From Nocardia carnea (GTDB lineage: Bacteria > Actinomycetota > Actinomycetes > Mycobacteriales > Mycobacteriaceae): 43,907 bases of DNA. How positions within the stretch are numbered: position 1 is the stretch's first letter; every line of letters begins with the position of its first letter. Positions 1-6,911 of this stretch are shown one piece after another. The stretch lies in contig NZ_JARWOV010000262.1 of assembly GCF_029868855.1 (NCBI RefSeq), positions 1 through 43,907 of the forward strand. The letters are read 5' to 3'. Made by a program: the position numbers and the translations under genes. The notes below the pieces were generated by a model, which saw only the letters and a program-made list of their open reading frames with translations, was not told the DNA's origin and searched no databases.

Positions 1-644
1 GGGGGACGAGGCGGGGGCCCGGCCGGGTCACCGCCACCGCGTGGCGCAGGCGGCCGTGCGGGCGCCGCGTGATCGCCCTCGGCGCGCTGGACGGGCGCGA
101 CAGGTGGCTGGGCCCGCGTTGCCGGAGGCTGTGCGCGGTCCGGGCGGCGCGGCCCGGGACCGCCCGGCGGTACGGGACGCTGCGGCGGACCGGGTTGAGC
201 CGGGGTCGCGCCGGTGGTGTGCGGTCCAGGCCCGCTCCTCGGGGGCGGGCCTGGGGGCCGGCCGCCGGGTGCCGCCGCTGGGCGGGCTGTCCGGCCGCTC
301 GGCGGAGCAGCAGGACCGGGAGCCTCCGGTCTCGGTCCGGGATCGGCGCCCTGGCGCGGCGGCGGACCCGCGGGACGGGTCGGCCGGTCAGGCGGCGGCT
401 GGGCCGGTCCCGGCGAAGCGTGCCGGCCCGTTTCGCTCGGTTGGCGCCGCGCCGTGCGTTCGCTGTCCACTCGATCGACCAGATCCTGCACCGTCAGTGG
501 TGCCTGGTCTGCCGGCGGCTCGGGTTGCCGTTGCCGCCGAGCCCCTCGTGCGTCGTCCATTTCGGGGGGCTCTGCCGTGGGATAGCGCTCCCACGGTGCG
601 CGACCTCCGGGCCGTGGTGAACGCCCGTTCCGATCGTCACCCAC
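1..644 (-). CDS. N-terminal part of a probable LytR-CpsA-Psr (LCP) family protein, cut by the window edge
   Basis: An open minus-strand frame runs from a GTG at 644 to the window edge without a stop (214 codons). A GCGAGG ribosome site lies 7 bases before the GTG. The product begins MGDDRNGRSP, has APWERYP near residue 20 and LTVQDLVDRVDSE around residues 50-62, then becomes a long Pro/Gly/Arg-rich disordered tract. No catalytic domain is inside the window. LCP proteins attach cell-wall polymers such as arabinogalactan to peptidoglycan, and mycobacterial members have similar disordered cytoplasmic N-termini before one membrane helix. The family call rests mainly on order: in M. tuberculosis an LCP protein (Rv0822c) is next to the dus and desA1 homologues, as here. 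A possible -10, TATCAT, is at 716-721. Coding is fairly sure; the LCP identity is inferred. Confidence 0.6.
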   Translation of the reverse strand, partial: MGDDRNGRSPRPGGRAPWERYPTAEPPEMDDARGARRQRQPEPPADQAPLTVQDLVDRVDSERTARRQPSETGRHASPGPAQPPPDRPTRPAGPPPRQGADPGPRPEAPGPAAPPSGRTARPAAAPGGRPPGPPPRSGPGPHTTGATPAQPGPPQRPVPPGGPGPRRPDRAQPPATRAQPPVAPVQRAEGDHAAPARPPAPRGGGDPAGPPPRP

Positions 645-867
645 CAATGAACCTCGCTCTTTCGCAACTCGCTGCCGCCGCAGCCGTGCTCGAAAGGCTG
701 TGGCGGGATTCCGCAATGATAACGATTTCGCCACTGAGGGCCACTCGGACATCTCGAGTGGGTGGGCGGCGAGGGTGATGCTGGAAGGTTGCCTGGAGCT
801 ATGGTTTCACGCGCCGAGCGGTGATTTCGGCTACCTGTGCTTCGGCGTGTCGAGCGTGTCGAACCGA

Positions 868-2016
868 TCAGCCGCCGCTGTGCATCACATCGGCCGCGGC
901 CGGGACGGTTCGGTCGTCAGGATCGTCGAGCCAGCCGTGCGGCAGCGCGACCTTGCCCGGTGAACCCTGTCGGCCGCGCGGGCCCTCGGCGTCCTCGGGG
1001 AAAGGAACCGCGGGATCGAGCTGCGCGATCAGGCCGTCGAGTTCGGCGAGCGAGGAGACCGTCGCGAAACTGCGGCGCAGATCGGCGCCGAGTGGGAAAC
1101 CCATGAAGTACCAGGCCATATGCTTACGCAGATCGCGCATGCCCTTGTCTTCGCCGTGATGTTCGGCGAGCAGCCCGGCGTGTCGCGCCAGGATCTTGCC
1201 CACTTCGCCCAGGTTCGGGGGAGTGGGGGCGGGCTCGCCGCGCAGGGCAGCGCTCAGTTCACCGAACAACCACGGCCGACCCAGGCAACCGCGGCCGACC
1301 ACCACCCCGTCGCACCCGGTCTGCGCCATCATCGCCACGGCATCACCGGCACTGAAAATATCCCCGTTCCCCAGTACCGGGATGGTGGTCACCGCTTCCT
1401 TGAGTCGCGCGATGGCCGTCCAGTCCGCGGTGCCGGAGTAGCGCTGGGCGGCGGTGCGCGCGTGCAGGGCGACCGCCGCGGCGCCTTCGGCCTCGGCGAT
1501 TCGCCCGGTATCGAGGTAGGTGCGATGGTCGTCGTCGATTCCGATACGGAACTTCATCGTCACCGGAACACCAGCGGGTTCGGCCGCCCGGACCATCTCG
1601 CGGACGATCGCGGCGAAGAGGTTCCGTTTGTACGGCAGGGCCGCGCCGCCGCCGAGCCGGGTCACCTTCGGGACCGGGCAGCCGAGGTTCATATCGATAT
1701 GGTCGGCCCAGCCCTCACCGACGATGATGCGCACAGCCTCACCGAGCGTGGCCGGGTCCACCCCGTACAACTGCATGGAGCGTGGTGATTCGCCCTGGTC
1801 GAACGACATCATGTGCAGTGTTTTCTCGTTGCGTTCCACCACGGCGCGGGCGGTGATCATCTCGCAGACATAGATCGCCGTGGGACTGCCGAACTCACGG
1901 CAGAGTTTCCGGAACGCCAGGTTCGTGATCCCCGCCATCGGGGCGAGTACCACCGGCGGGTCGACCGGGTAGGGGCCGATCCGCAAACCTGTCTCCTGTT
2001 CCAACTCTGCCTGCAC
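868..2016 (-). CDS. dus: tRNA-dihydrouridine synthase
   Basis: FMN enzyme that reduces uridines in the tRNA D-loop to dihydrouridine using NAD(P)H. The 382-residue product has the family opening APMAGITN (residues 25-32), the NLGCP segment with catalytic Cys113, a MKFRIG strand, an ALHART segment carrying the tRNA/flavin-site His, and the phosphate-binding VVVGRGCLGRPW near the end of the barrel, followed by the C-terminal helical domain. The GTG start at 2016 has GAAAAT 8 bases upstream, so it may be leaderless. A TTG 30 bases further in, preceded by AGGAG, would give a start close to the usual one. It lies between the LCP-like gene and desA1, the mycobacterial order. Function is sure, the exact start is not. 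Confidence 0.93.
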   Translation of the reverse strand: MQAELEQETGLRIGPYPVDPPVVLAPMAGITNLAFRKLCREFGSPTAIYVCEMITARAVVERNEKTLHMMSFDQGESPRSMQLYGVDPATLGEAVRIIVGEGWADHIDMNLGCPVPKVTRLGGGAALPYKRNLFAAIVREMVRAAEPAGVPVTMKFRIGIDDDHRTYLDTGRIAEAEGAAAVALHARTAAQRYSGTADWTAIARLKEAVTTIPVLGNGDIFSAGDAVAMMAQTGCDGVVVGRGCLGRPWLFGELSAALRGEPAPTPPNLGEVGKILARHAGLLAEHHGEDKGMRDLRKHMAWYFMGFPLGADLRRSFATVSSLAELDGLIAQLDPAVPFPEDAEGPRGRQGSPGKVALPHGWLDDPDDRTVPAAADVMHSGG

Positions 2017-2428
2017 GAGAATCCATTTTCCCTGCTGCCGGGTACGGCGTCACTATCGGGTGTCTCACCGGGGCCGTGCCGGCGCGGTCCCTGGTCCGGA
2101 TCGGGGGCTTCCGGAACGCCCCGGGTGGGTGCCGGTCGATTCCGTCGTGGCCACCGTTAGCCTCTTGGAGAGTGAATCGCCCGGTGTTCACGGCCCGACC
2201 CAGGCCCGCGACCACGAGGGATACGCGGTCCGGCCTTACCCGCCGGCCGCGAATCGCACCGCCGGAGGCGATCCGACCGAATCCCGCATCGCCCGAGACG
2301 ACGTCACCGAACACAACGGGTGCGACCGGTGAACGAACAGTTCCGGTGGCGGACACCGATAACAGACCGTTTCCCGCGCAGCCCGGGCCCGATCCGACCG
2401 GGGGCGAACGAAAGAGGACGACGAAACC
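2017..2428. other. 412-base gap upstream of the Mce-associated-type gene; possible extra reading frame
   Basis: No recognised gene. A -10-like TAGCCT (2158-2163) is followed after 8 bases by a GTG (2172) that opens a frame running to 2576, across the start of the next gene. Its translation is rich in Arg, Pro and Thr (RPRPATTRDTRSGLTRRPRI), like the disordered N-termini of some Mce-associated proteins. A second frame with GC-rich third positions (about 79% by hand count) runs from a TTG at 2165 to a stop at 2330-2332. Neither is convincing enough to call. Confidence 0.3.
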
Positions 2429-3052
2429 ATGGCCGACCAGACCGAAGACTCCGGCAGCAAGCCGAGCGCAGCCGGTACGACCGATTCCCCGGCACCGAAG
2501 GCAGTGCAGCAGAGTGCCGCCGAACGGCCGGGCACGGTGTCGATCCAGGTATCCAGCCTGGTCCGCGGGGCATTGATCGCCGTGCTCGCCGTAGTGGCAC
2601 TCGTGTTCGCGGTGCTGTACGTCACTGCGCGCGCCGACCTGGCCGACCGCGACGAACGCGCAGCCGACGACCGCCACGCCGAACAACTGGCCACCGAATA
2701 CGCGGTGGGTGCGGCCACGGTGAACTTCCAGGATCTCGACGCCTGGATCACTGCGCTGAAGAAGAACACCACCCCGCAGCTGGCCGGTAAGTTCGACGAC
2801 ACCGCGCCGAAACTGGAGCGGATCCTGGTTCCGCTCCAGTGGACCTCCACGGCGACCCCGATCACCGCGAAAGTCATGTCGGTGCAGGACGGCGTCTTCA
2901 AAGTGAATGTTTTCGTCAACGTGACCTCGACCAACGCGCAGAACCCGGACGGCACCCAGACGACGGTCACCTACACCGTGACCCTGGACGAGAACGCGGG
3001 CTGGCAGATCACCGACGTGGGCGGAGTGGACGGCGCCCTGCCCACGAATTAG
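2429..3052 (+). CDS. Mce-associated-type single-pass membrane protein
   Basis: A 207-residue protein. It has a hydrophilic Ser/Ala/Pro-rich cytoplasmic N-terminus (about 1-45), one membrane helix (about 48-68, ALIAVLAVVALVFAVLYV), a charged helical stretch, then an extracytoplasmic domain with DLDAWITALKKNTTPQLAGKF and beta-rich TVTYTVTLDENAGWQITDVG near the end. This layout is typical of Mce-associated membrane proteins, proposed to stabilise Mce lipid-import complexes; there is no mce operon in this window, so its partner is unknown. The ATG is supported by AGAGGA about 9 bases upstream. It ends at a strong terminator shared with convergent desA1. The family call comes from architecture and should be read as 'Mas-like'. 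Confidence 0.75.
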   Translation: MADQTEDSGSKPSAAGTTDSPAPKAVQQSAAERPGTVSIQVSSLVRGALIAVLAVVALVFAVLYVTARADLADRDERAADDRHAEQLATEYAVGAATVNFQDLDAWITALKKNTTPQLAGKFDDTAPKLERILVPLQWTSTATPITAKVMSVQDGVFKVNVFVNVTSTNAQNPDGTQTTVTYTVTLDENAGWQITDVGGVDGALPTN

Positions 3053-3074
3053 CAGGCCGGCCGGACGTGAAACA

Positions 3075-3106
3075 ACGTAACCGCCGGGACATCCCGGCGG
3101 TTACGT
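3075..3106. terminator. bidirectional hairpin between convergent genes
   Basis: A perfect 15-bp inverted repeat (3075-3089 with 3092-3106) separated by two bases sits between the stop of the Mce-associated-type gene and the stop of desA1. It can fold on either strand and probably ends transcription from both sides. Confidence 0.8.
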
Positions 3107-3134
3107 AGGTTTCGTGCTGCTCTTGTGGTCGTCC

Positions 3135-4103
3135 TCAGCTGCTGGCCGAGGCGAGGGTCTTCTCCCGCTTGGCGGCCTCGCGGGCGAGCATCCGGTCGCG
3201 CTGTTCCTCGAATTTGTCGACGTCCTTGGACAGTTTGTCGAGGAAATTGCCCAGCCGTTCCCGGGTTTCCTCACCGCGAGCGGTGAAATCGGTACGGCCG
3301 AAGATATCCCATTTCTTGAGGACAGGCTGAACGACCTCTTCGAGATGCTGGCGCAGATCGTAGATTCCGTGCTTGGCCATCAGGACGCCGTTGCGCCGGA
3401 AATTGGGCATACCGGCCCCCGGCATCTGGAAGTTCTCCAGAATCAGGGTGATCGCGTCGAGTGCCTGGTCCGGGCAGAGGTCCAGAGCCGCGCCGCACAT
3501 ATTGCGGTAGAAGATCATGTGCAGGTTCTCGTCGGCCGCGATGCGCTGCAGCATCCGGTCGGCGATGGCGTCGTCGCAGACTTTGCCGGTGTTGCGGTGC
3601 GAGACGCGGGTGGCCAGTTCCTGGAAGGTCACATAGGCGACCGAGTGCAGGAATCCGGCGTCGGCCTCGGCGGGGGAGGCGAAGCCGTTGGTCATATGGA
3701 CCATCCGGGCCTGCTCGAGTGCCACCGGGTCCACGCCGCGCGTGACCACCAGGTAGTCACGCATGACGATGCCGTGCCGGTTCTCCTCGGCGGTCCAGCG
3801 CCCGACCCAGGTGCCCCAGGCGCCGTCCTGGGAGAAATTCTCGGCGATTTCCCGGTGGTAGGAAGGCAGGTTGTCCTCGGTGAGGAGGTTGGTGATCATG
3901 GCCGCCTTCGCGACCTCGCTGAGCTTGGATTGTTCGGGGTCCCAGTCCACACCGCCGAGTGCGGCGAAGTTGCGACCCTCGTCCCACGGGACGTAGTCGT
4001 GCGGATGCCACTCTTTAGCCAAGGAGAGGTGCCGGTTGACGTTCTGCTCGGCAACCGGCTCCAACTCTGTGAGCAGCTCGAGTTGAGTCAGATCCCTTGC
4101 CAT
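3135..4103 (-). CDS. desA1: acyl-[acyl-carrier protein] desaturase, DesA1 type
   Basis: Ferritin-like di-iron enzyme that introduces a double bond into acyl-ACP; in mycobacteria DesA1/DesA2 act during meromycolate synthesis. The 322-residue product carries both di-iron motifs: a TED segment (about 75-77) with EENRH (106-110), and QELATR (161-166) with DENLH (191-195), all ligands present. The ATG at 4103 follows AAGGG by about 10 bases; an upstream in-frame start at 4247 would add 48 residues unlike the family and is rejected. The neighbouring dus gene matches mycobacterial order. Two palindromes lie 70-105 bases upstream (separate entry). In Nocardia the likely role is unsaturation of mycolate precursors. 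Confidence 0.92.
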   Translation of the reverse strand: MARDLTQLELLTELEPVAEQNVNRHLSLAKEWHPHDYVPWDEGRNFAALGGVDWDPEQSKLSEVAKAAMITNLLTEDNLPSYHREIAENFSQDGAWGTWVGRWTAEENRHGIVMRDYLVVTRGVDPVALEQARMVHMTNGFASPAEADAGFLHSVAYVTFQELATRVSHRNTGKVCDDAIADRMLQRIAADENLHMIFYRNMCGAALDLCPDQALDAITLILENFQMPGAGMPNFRRNGVLMAKHGIYDLRQHLEEVVQPVLKKWDIFGRTDFTARGEETRERLGNFLDKLSKDVDKFEEQRDRMLAREAAKREKTLASASS

Positions 4104-4171
4104 GTGATCAAGCCCTTCATATGTTGCGTTGGTGCGGGTCACCTGATGTAGACCGTTGCCGATGCGGCCAT

Positions 4172-4207
4172 ACCTTACGGCACCGTAGGTGTGATGCGAA
4201 ACGCATC
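4172..4207 (-). promoter_or_regulatory. double palindrome in the desA1 promoter region, candidate operator
   Basis: Reading upstream from desA1 there is TACGG-CA-CCGTA (4176-4187), whose flanks extend the symmetry with one bulged base, and immediately beyond it a perfect 6-3-6 inverted repeat GATGCG-AAA-CGCATC (4193-4207). A -10-like TAAGGT (minus strand) overlaps the inner edge of the first palindrome. Mycobacterial desA1 and desA2 are repressed by the TetR protein MadR; whether either palindrome is a MadR site is inference. Confidence 0.5.
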
Positions 4208-4435
4208 CAGCGGACAAAGAGTCACGGTGAGGTACGGCGTCTGCCATCGGCCGTCACAGCGAGTGTATGGCCCGAAGCGCGGTTATGGGCATATCGACGG
4301 CCTTCCCATTTGCGTTAGCGGGCGTGGGAAACAGCACATCCCGGGTCGTGGCGGCTCACGGTCGATTTCGGTCACAGTTCCCGGGGCCCGAACCTGGTGG
4401 AAGTCACAGCCGGGCGGCCGTGCCGGAACGAGAAA

Positions 4436-4464
4436 CGGGCTCCCGGTGATGAGCCGGGAGCCCG
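4436..4464 (-). terminator. terminator of tRNA-Lys
   Basis: An 11-bp perfect inverted repeat (4436-4446 with 4454-4464) with a 7-base loop starts 5 bases after the tRNA end and is followed on the minus strand by a T-rich GTTTCTC. Good intrinsic terminator. Confidence 0.8.
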
Positions 4465-4469
4465 AGGTG

Positions 4470-4542
4470 TGCCCCCACCAGGGCTCGAACCTGGGACCTG
4501 CGGATTAAAAGTCCGTAGCTCTACCAACTGAGCTATAGGGGC
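4470..4542 (-). tRNA. tRNA-Lys(TTT)
   Basis: Folds as a cloverleaf on the minus strand. The acceptor GCCCCTA pairs with TGGGGGC (one G-U pair), the D-arm is GCTC...GAGC, the anticodon loop CTTTTAA gives anticodon TTT, and the T-arm contains GGTTCGAGCC. The discriminator base is A and CCA is not encoded. A terminator follows directly, so it is transcribed alone. Confidence 0.97.
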
Positions 4543-4787
4543 GCGGGCGATAGTGTACTGGGAAGACGGTGCGAGGGCGTAATCGGGTGGTTACGCTGGT
4601 GCTTTGTGTCACTCGGTGCGGGCGCCCGGAGCACGCCGCCGCCGGTCGCCGGTAGTCCCGGGTGTGACGTCGGGCGAGGTGGCACGGTTGCGTGGCCGGT
4701 TCCCGGCCGCTCAGCGACCCAGAACCATACCACTGGGTATCGAAACACGGTACCTCTGGCATTGTTGATACAACGGGTAGCACGATA

Positions 4788-4824
4788 CGATCCAAATATG
4801 TTGGATACCAATGCCTTTGGATCG
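4788..4824. repeat. 9-bp inverted repeat with an internal copy of the half-site
   Basis: CGATCCAAA (4788-4796) and TTTGGATCG (4816-4824) are perfect inverted copies 19 bases apart. Between them a further TTGGAT (4801-4806) also matches the half-site, so two alternative dyads exist. It lies in the AT-richer part of the long intergenic region. It could bind a dimeric repressor or form a hairpin; no known motif recognised. Confidence 0.55.
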
Positions 4825-5233
4825 GTAAAGGCAGAATTCTCGCAAAAGTGGGGTTTCGGGACGAGTTTCCCGCAGTGTCGGCGGTCCGCGATCGCCCCTG
4901 GGCGAGGCGGTATGCACCGAGGGACGGGAGCGGCCGGCTGAACTCCGGTCCGAACCCGCCCCGGCGGGCGAACATCCGGTGCGGCCCGGTTCGATTCGTT
5001 CGGCCATTCGAGATCGGGCGAGCCATGTTGTGTTCGCAAAATCCCGTTCGCGAAATCGTAGACGGCTCTATCGGTTTACCGCGTGTCGGTACCCGAATCC
5101 GAGTACCGTGACGATTCAGCGAATTCGGGGTGTCACTTGGGTCGACGCTGCGGGAGGCGGATCGGGGACGAGGCAGAGCGCAACGGAGTTGCCCGGATGC
5201 GCACCCCCTGCGGCGCACCCGGGCGTTCAAATT

Positions 5234-5251
5234 ATACCAGCCGGTGTGTTT
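5234..5251 (+). promoter_or_regulatory. ARE-like operator 1 (gamma-butyrolactone receptor type)
   Basis: ATACCAGCCGGTGTGTTT resembles the autoregulatory elements bound by Streptomyces gamma-butyrolactone receptors, which have an ATACC...CCGGT...T-rich layout. The core ACC-NGCNG-GT is a near-palindrome. It lies 180 bases upstream of the TetR gene whose product belongs to that receptor group. The match is by eye to remembered AREs. Confidence 0.45.
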
Positions 5252-5295
5252 CTTCTTCGGGCTGGGTTCCGTACCGAAAGTTCTATACAGGTCAT

Positions 5296-5317
5296 AAAAC
5301 CGACCGAAGGTCGGATA
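5296..5317 (+). promoter_or_regulatory. ARE-like operator 2 (gamma-butyrolactone receptor type)
   Basis: CCGACC-GAA-GGTCGG (5300-5314) is a perfect 6-3-6 inverted repeat. With flanks it reads AAAACCGACC...GGTCGGATAC; the half GGTCGG followed by an AT-rich step is close to the ArpA half-site GG(T/C)CGGT(A/T)... as I recall it. It is 117 bases upstream of the regulator start, a usual distance for autorepression. Confidence 0.5.
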
Positions 5318-5430
5318 CAACAGGATACGTTCGCGACGTCGGCCCGCTCGTCGAAAGCAGCTGATCGGTCGCGGGCATTCCGCAGGTGGAAATTCCGGCG
5401 GATGCACAAGGCTTCGGAGGCGTTTCGAGC

Positions 5431-6093
5431 ATGGCACGGCAGCAAGAGCGGGCCCGTCGGACAAGGGCGGCAATTATCCGGTCCGCCGCCGTTGAGTTCG
5501 GGAAGAGCGGCTATGCCGCGGCTTCGCTCAACCGTATTTTGGAAGGATCGCGAGCGACCAAGGGCGCCATGTACTTCCATTTCGACTCGAAAGAGGATCT
5601 GGCGCGGGCCGTACTCGAATCGGCCGTAGAGCGATACAGCCGGACGATCGATCGCTGGCTCATTCGTGTGGAACTGGGTCCGCTCGATATTTTGCACGGG
5701 ATCTTCGACGAGGTGGCGCTGCGCCTCGAACACGACATCATCGTGCAGGCGGAATTCCGCCTGGTCATCGATCCCGGGTTCGGTCAGCAGAACGGCGGCG
5801 GTTGCCGGATGCTCTCCTCGACCATCCGGAGCTTGGCTGTCGGAGCCGTCGATCAGGGTCAGCTGTTGCCGGACACCGATCTCGATCGCTTCACGCGCAC
5901 ACTTGCCGGCGCACTGATCGGCCAGCGCTATATCGTCGACGCCCACCCGGGTGGCCCGGATCTACGTACCCGGTTCCGGGAGGCGCTGGAGGTGGTGGTG
6001 CAGGCGAGTTGCACCGAGGAATGGGCAGCGAAGTTCCAGGAGCGGGGGTGGCGGGCGCAGGCACAGCTGGAGGAACTCGCTTCCCCGGGCTGA
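5431..6093 (+). CDS. TetR-family regulator, ArpA/ScbR (gamma-butyrolactone receptor) like
   Basis: A 220-residue repressor-like protein. The N-terminal winged part starts MARQQERARRTRAAIIRSAA and continues through the helix-turn-helix (about residues 30-52) to KGAMYFHFDSKEDLARAV, which closely follows the ArpA/ScbR pattern (KGALYFHF.SKE.LA). The C-terminal ligand domain is roughly residues 70-205. Such proteins release DNA when bound to a butyrolactone-type signal and control secondary metabolism. The ATG at 5431 has GGAGG 10 bases upstream. No afsA/scbA-type signal synthase is in the window, so it may be an orphan that senses a signal made elsewhere or another ligand. Likely autoregulated through the two ARE-like sites. 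It precedes a tRNA cluster. Confidence 0.8.
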   Translation: MARQQERARRTRAAIIRSAAVEFGKSGYAAASLNRILEGSRATKGAMYFHFDSKEDLARAVLESAVERYSRTIDRWLIRVELGPLDILHGIFDEVALRLEHDIIVQAEFRLVIDPGFGQQNGGGCRMLSSTIRSLAVGAVDQGQLLPDTDLDRFTRTLAGALIGQRYIVDAHPGGPDLRTRFREALEVVVQASCTEEWAAKFQERGWRAQAQLEELASPG

Positions 6094-6188
6094 CCAGCCG
6101 ATTTGGGAATTGCGCGCACCCTGACATAAGCTATGCGAGCTCCCAACGGACAGCCGTTGAAAAGCCGGTCCGGAGAAATCCGGGACGA

Positions 6189-6261
6189 GCCCCCTTCGTC
6201 TAGCGGCCTAGGACGCCGCCCTTTCAAGGCGGTAGCGCGGGTTCGAATCCCGTAGGGGGTA
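6189..6261 (+). tRNA. tRNA-Glu(TTC)
   Basis: Acceptor GCCCCCT pairs with AGGGGGT (one G-U). The anticodon stem CCGCC/GGCGG encloses loop CTTTCAA, anticodon TTC. The T-arm contains GGTTCGAATCC, and the discriminator is A. First of a Glu-Asp-Phe cluster on the plus strand. Confidence 0.97.
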
Positions 6262-6291
6262 CGACCTATGAAAGTAGGTTGCACAGAGCAA

Positions 6292-6365
6292 GGCCCTGTG
6301 GCGCAGTTGGTTAGCGCGCCGCCCTGTCACGGCGGAGGTCGCGGGTTCGAGTCCCGTCAGGGTCG
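6292..6365 (+). tRNA. tRNA-Asp(GTC)
   Basis: Acceptor GGCCCTG pairs with CAGGGTC. The anticodon stem CCGCC/GGCGG encloses loop CTGTCAC, anticodon GTC. The T-arm contains GGTTCGAGTCC, and the discriminator is G as expected for Asp. It lies 30 bases after tRNA-Glu. Confidence 0.97.
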
Positions 6366-6423
6366 CCAGTGGATGTCGGAGCGATTCGCCATCCATCGGA
6401 TGGCATTCGTTCCGGGTGCCTGC

Positions 6424-6497
6424 GGCCAGGTAGCTCAGTTGGTACGAGCGTTCGCCTGAAAAGCGAAAGGTCGCCGGTTCGATCCCGGCCCTGGCCA
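6424..6497 (+). tRNA. tRNA-Phe(GAA)
   Basis: Acceptor GGCCAGG pairs with CCTGGCC. The anticodon stem TTCGC/GCGAA encloses loop CTGAAAA, anticodon GAA. The T-arm contains GGTTCGATCC, and the discriminator is A. Last tRNA of the cluster, followed by a terminator 8 bases later. Confidence 0.97.
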
Positions 6498-6504
6498 CAA
6501 TCAA

Positions 6505-6533
6505 CCCCCCGACCGCAACGGTCCGGGGGTTTT
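6505..6533 (+). terminator. terminator of the Glu-Asp-Phe tRNA cluster
   Basis: CCCCCGACCG pairs with CGGTCCGGGGG around a short CAA loop, with one internal mismatch, and is followed by TTTT. Classic intrinsic terminator. Confidence 0.85.
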
Positions 6534-6570
6534 GTTCGTCCTGGCCCCGGATGGATGGAATGCTGGGGTC

Positions 6571-6753
6571 ATGGCCGAACGGTGGTACTACTGCTTGAAG
6601 CATCAGCGGGCCGAGCGTGGACGTCAGTGCTGGTTCCGCGACCGGATGGGTCCATATCCGGATCGCGCCACCGCCGAGCGCGCGCTCGAGATCGTGCGGC
6701 AGCGCAACGCCGCACAGGACGCGGCGGACCGGGAGTGGCGCGACGGGCGGTGA
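6571..6753 (+). CDS. 60-residue conserved actinobacterial protein of unknown function
   Basis: The product begins MAERWYYCLKHQRAERG and contains RMGPYPDRATAERALEIVRQRN, a pattern I recognise from small actinobacterial proteins sometimes annotated as SPOR-domain-like. No signal peptide or membrane segment. One Cys at residue 8 and one at about 21 (QCWF) could pair or bind metal. The ATG at 6571 is chosen because family members begin with MAERWY; the ribosome site (GGGG) is weak. It stands alone between the tRNA terminator and the mannosyltransferase. The function is not known. Confidence 0.7.
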   Translation: MAERWYYCLKHQRAERGRQCWFRDRMGPYPDRATAERALEIVRQRNAAQDAADREWRDGR

Positions 6754-6911
6754 AATGGCCCGGTTACGAACGGCCGGTCCACCCGGGAAGCGGCCGGTAT
6801 GACCGGTGCGCTGCAGCTGCGGGTACGCGGTTGGGCTACCGTTCACTGGTAATACGTAGCGACGCTCGCGGCTCATGGTTCGGCTGACGGGCGAGACCAG
6901 GAGGGCGACCC

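Larger units (their letters stand above)
4543..5430. promoter_or_regulatory. 888-base gene-free region upstream of the ArpA/ScbR-like regulator
   Basis: No credible gene; the frames here have no RBS or recognisable protein. About 4720-4860 is clearly less GC-rich than the rest of the window. It holds several symmetric elements: ATACC-N4-GGTAT (4727-4740), an inverted repeat CGATCCAAA/TTTGGATCG (4788-4796, 4816-4824), a hairpin-forming repeat (5191-5224), and two sites resembling gamma-butyrolactone receptor operators (5234-5251 and 5296-5317, separate entries). The length and site density suggest a complex promoter. Confidence 0.5.

Noticed and set aside
41..778. Long plus-strand frames at the left edge
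   Set aside because: Arg/Ala/Gly-rich, no RBS, no recognisable family; they are antisense to the truncated LCP-like gene.
3114..4151. A 345-codon plus-strand frame across desA1
   Set aside because: Exact antisense of a gene with intact di-iron motifs; no promoter or RBS.
6189..6497. tRNA cluster as a phage or ICE attachment site
   Set aside because: No integrase, no repeated tRNA 3' end and no foreign genes on either side.
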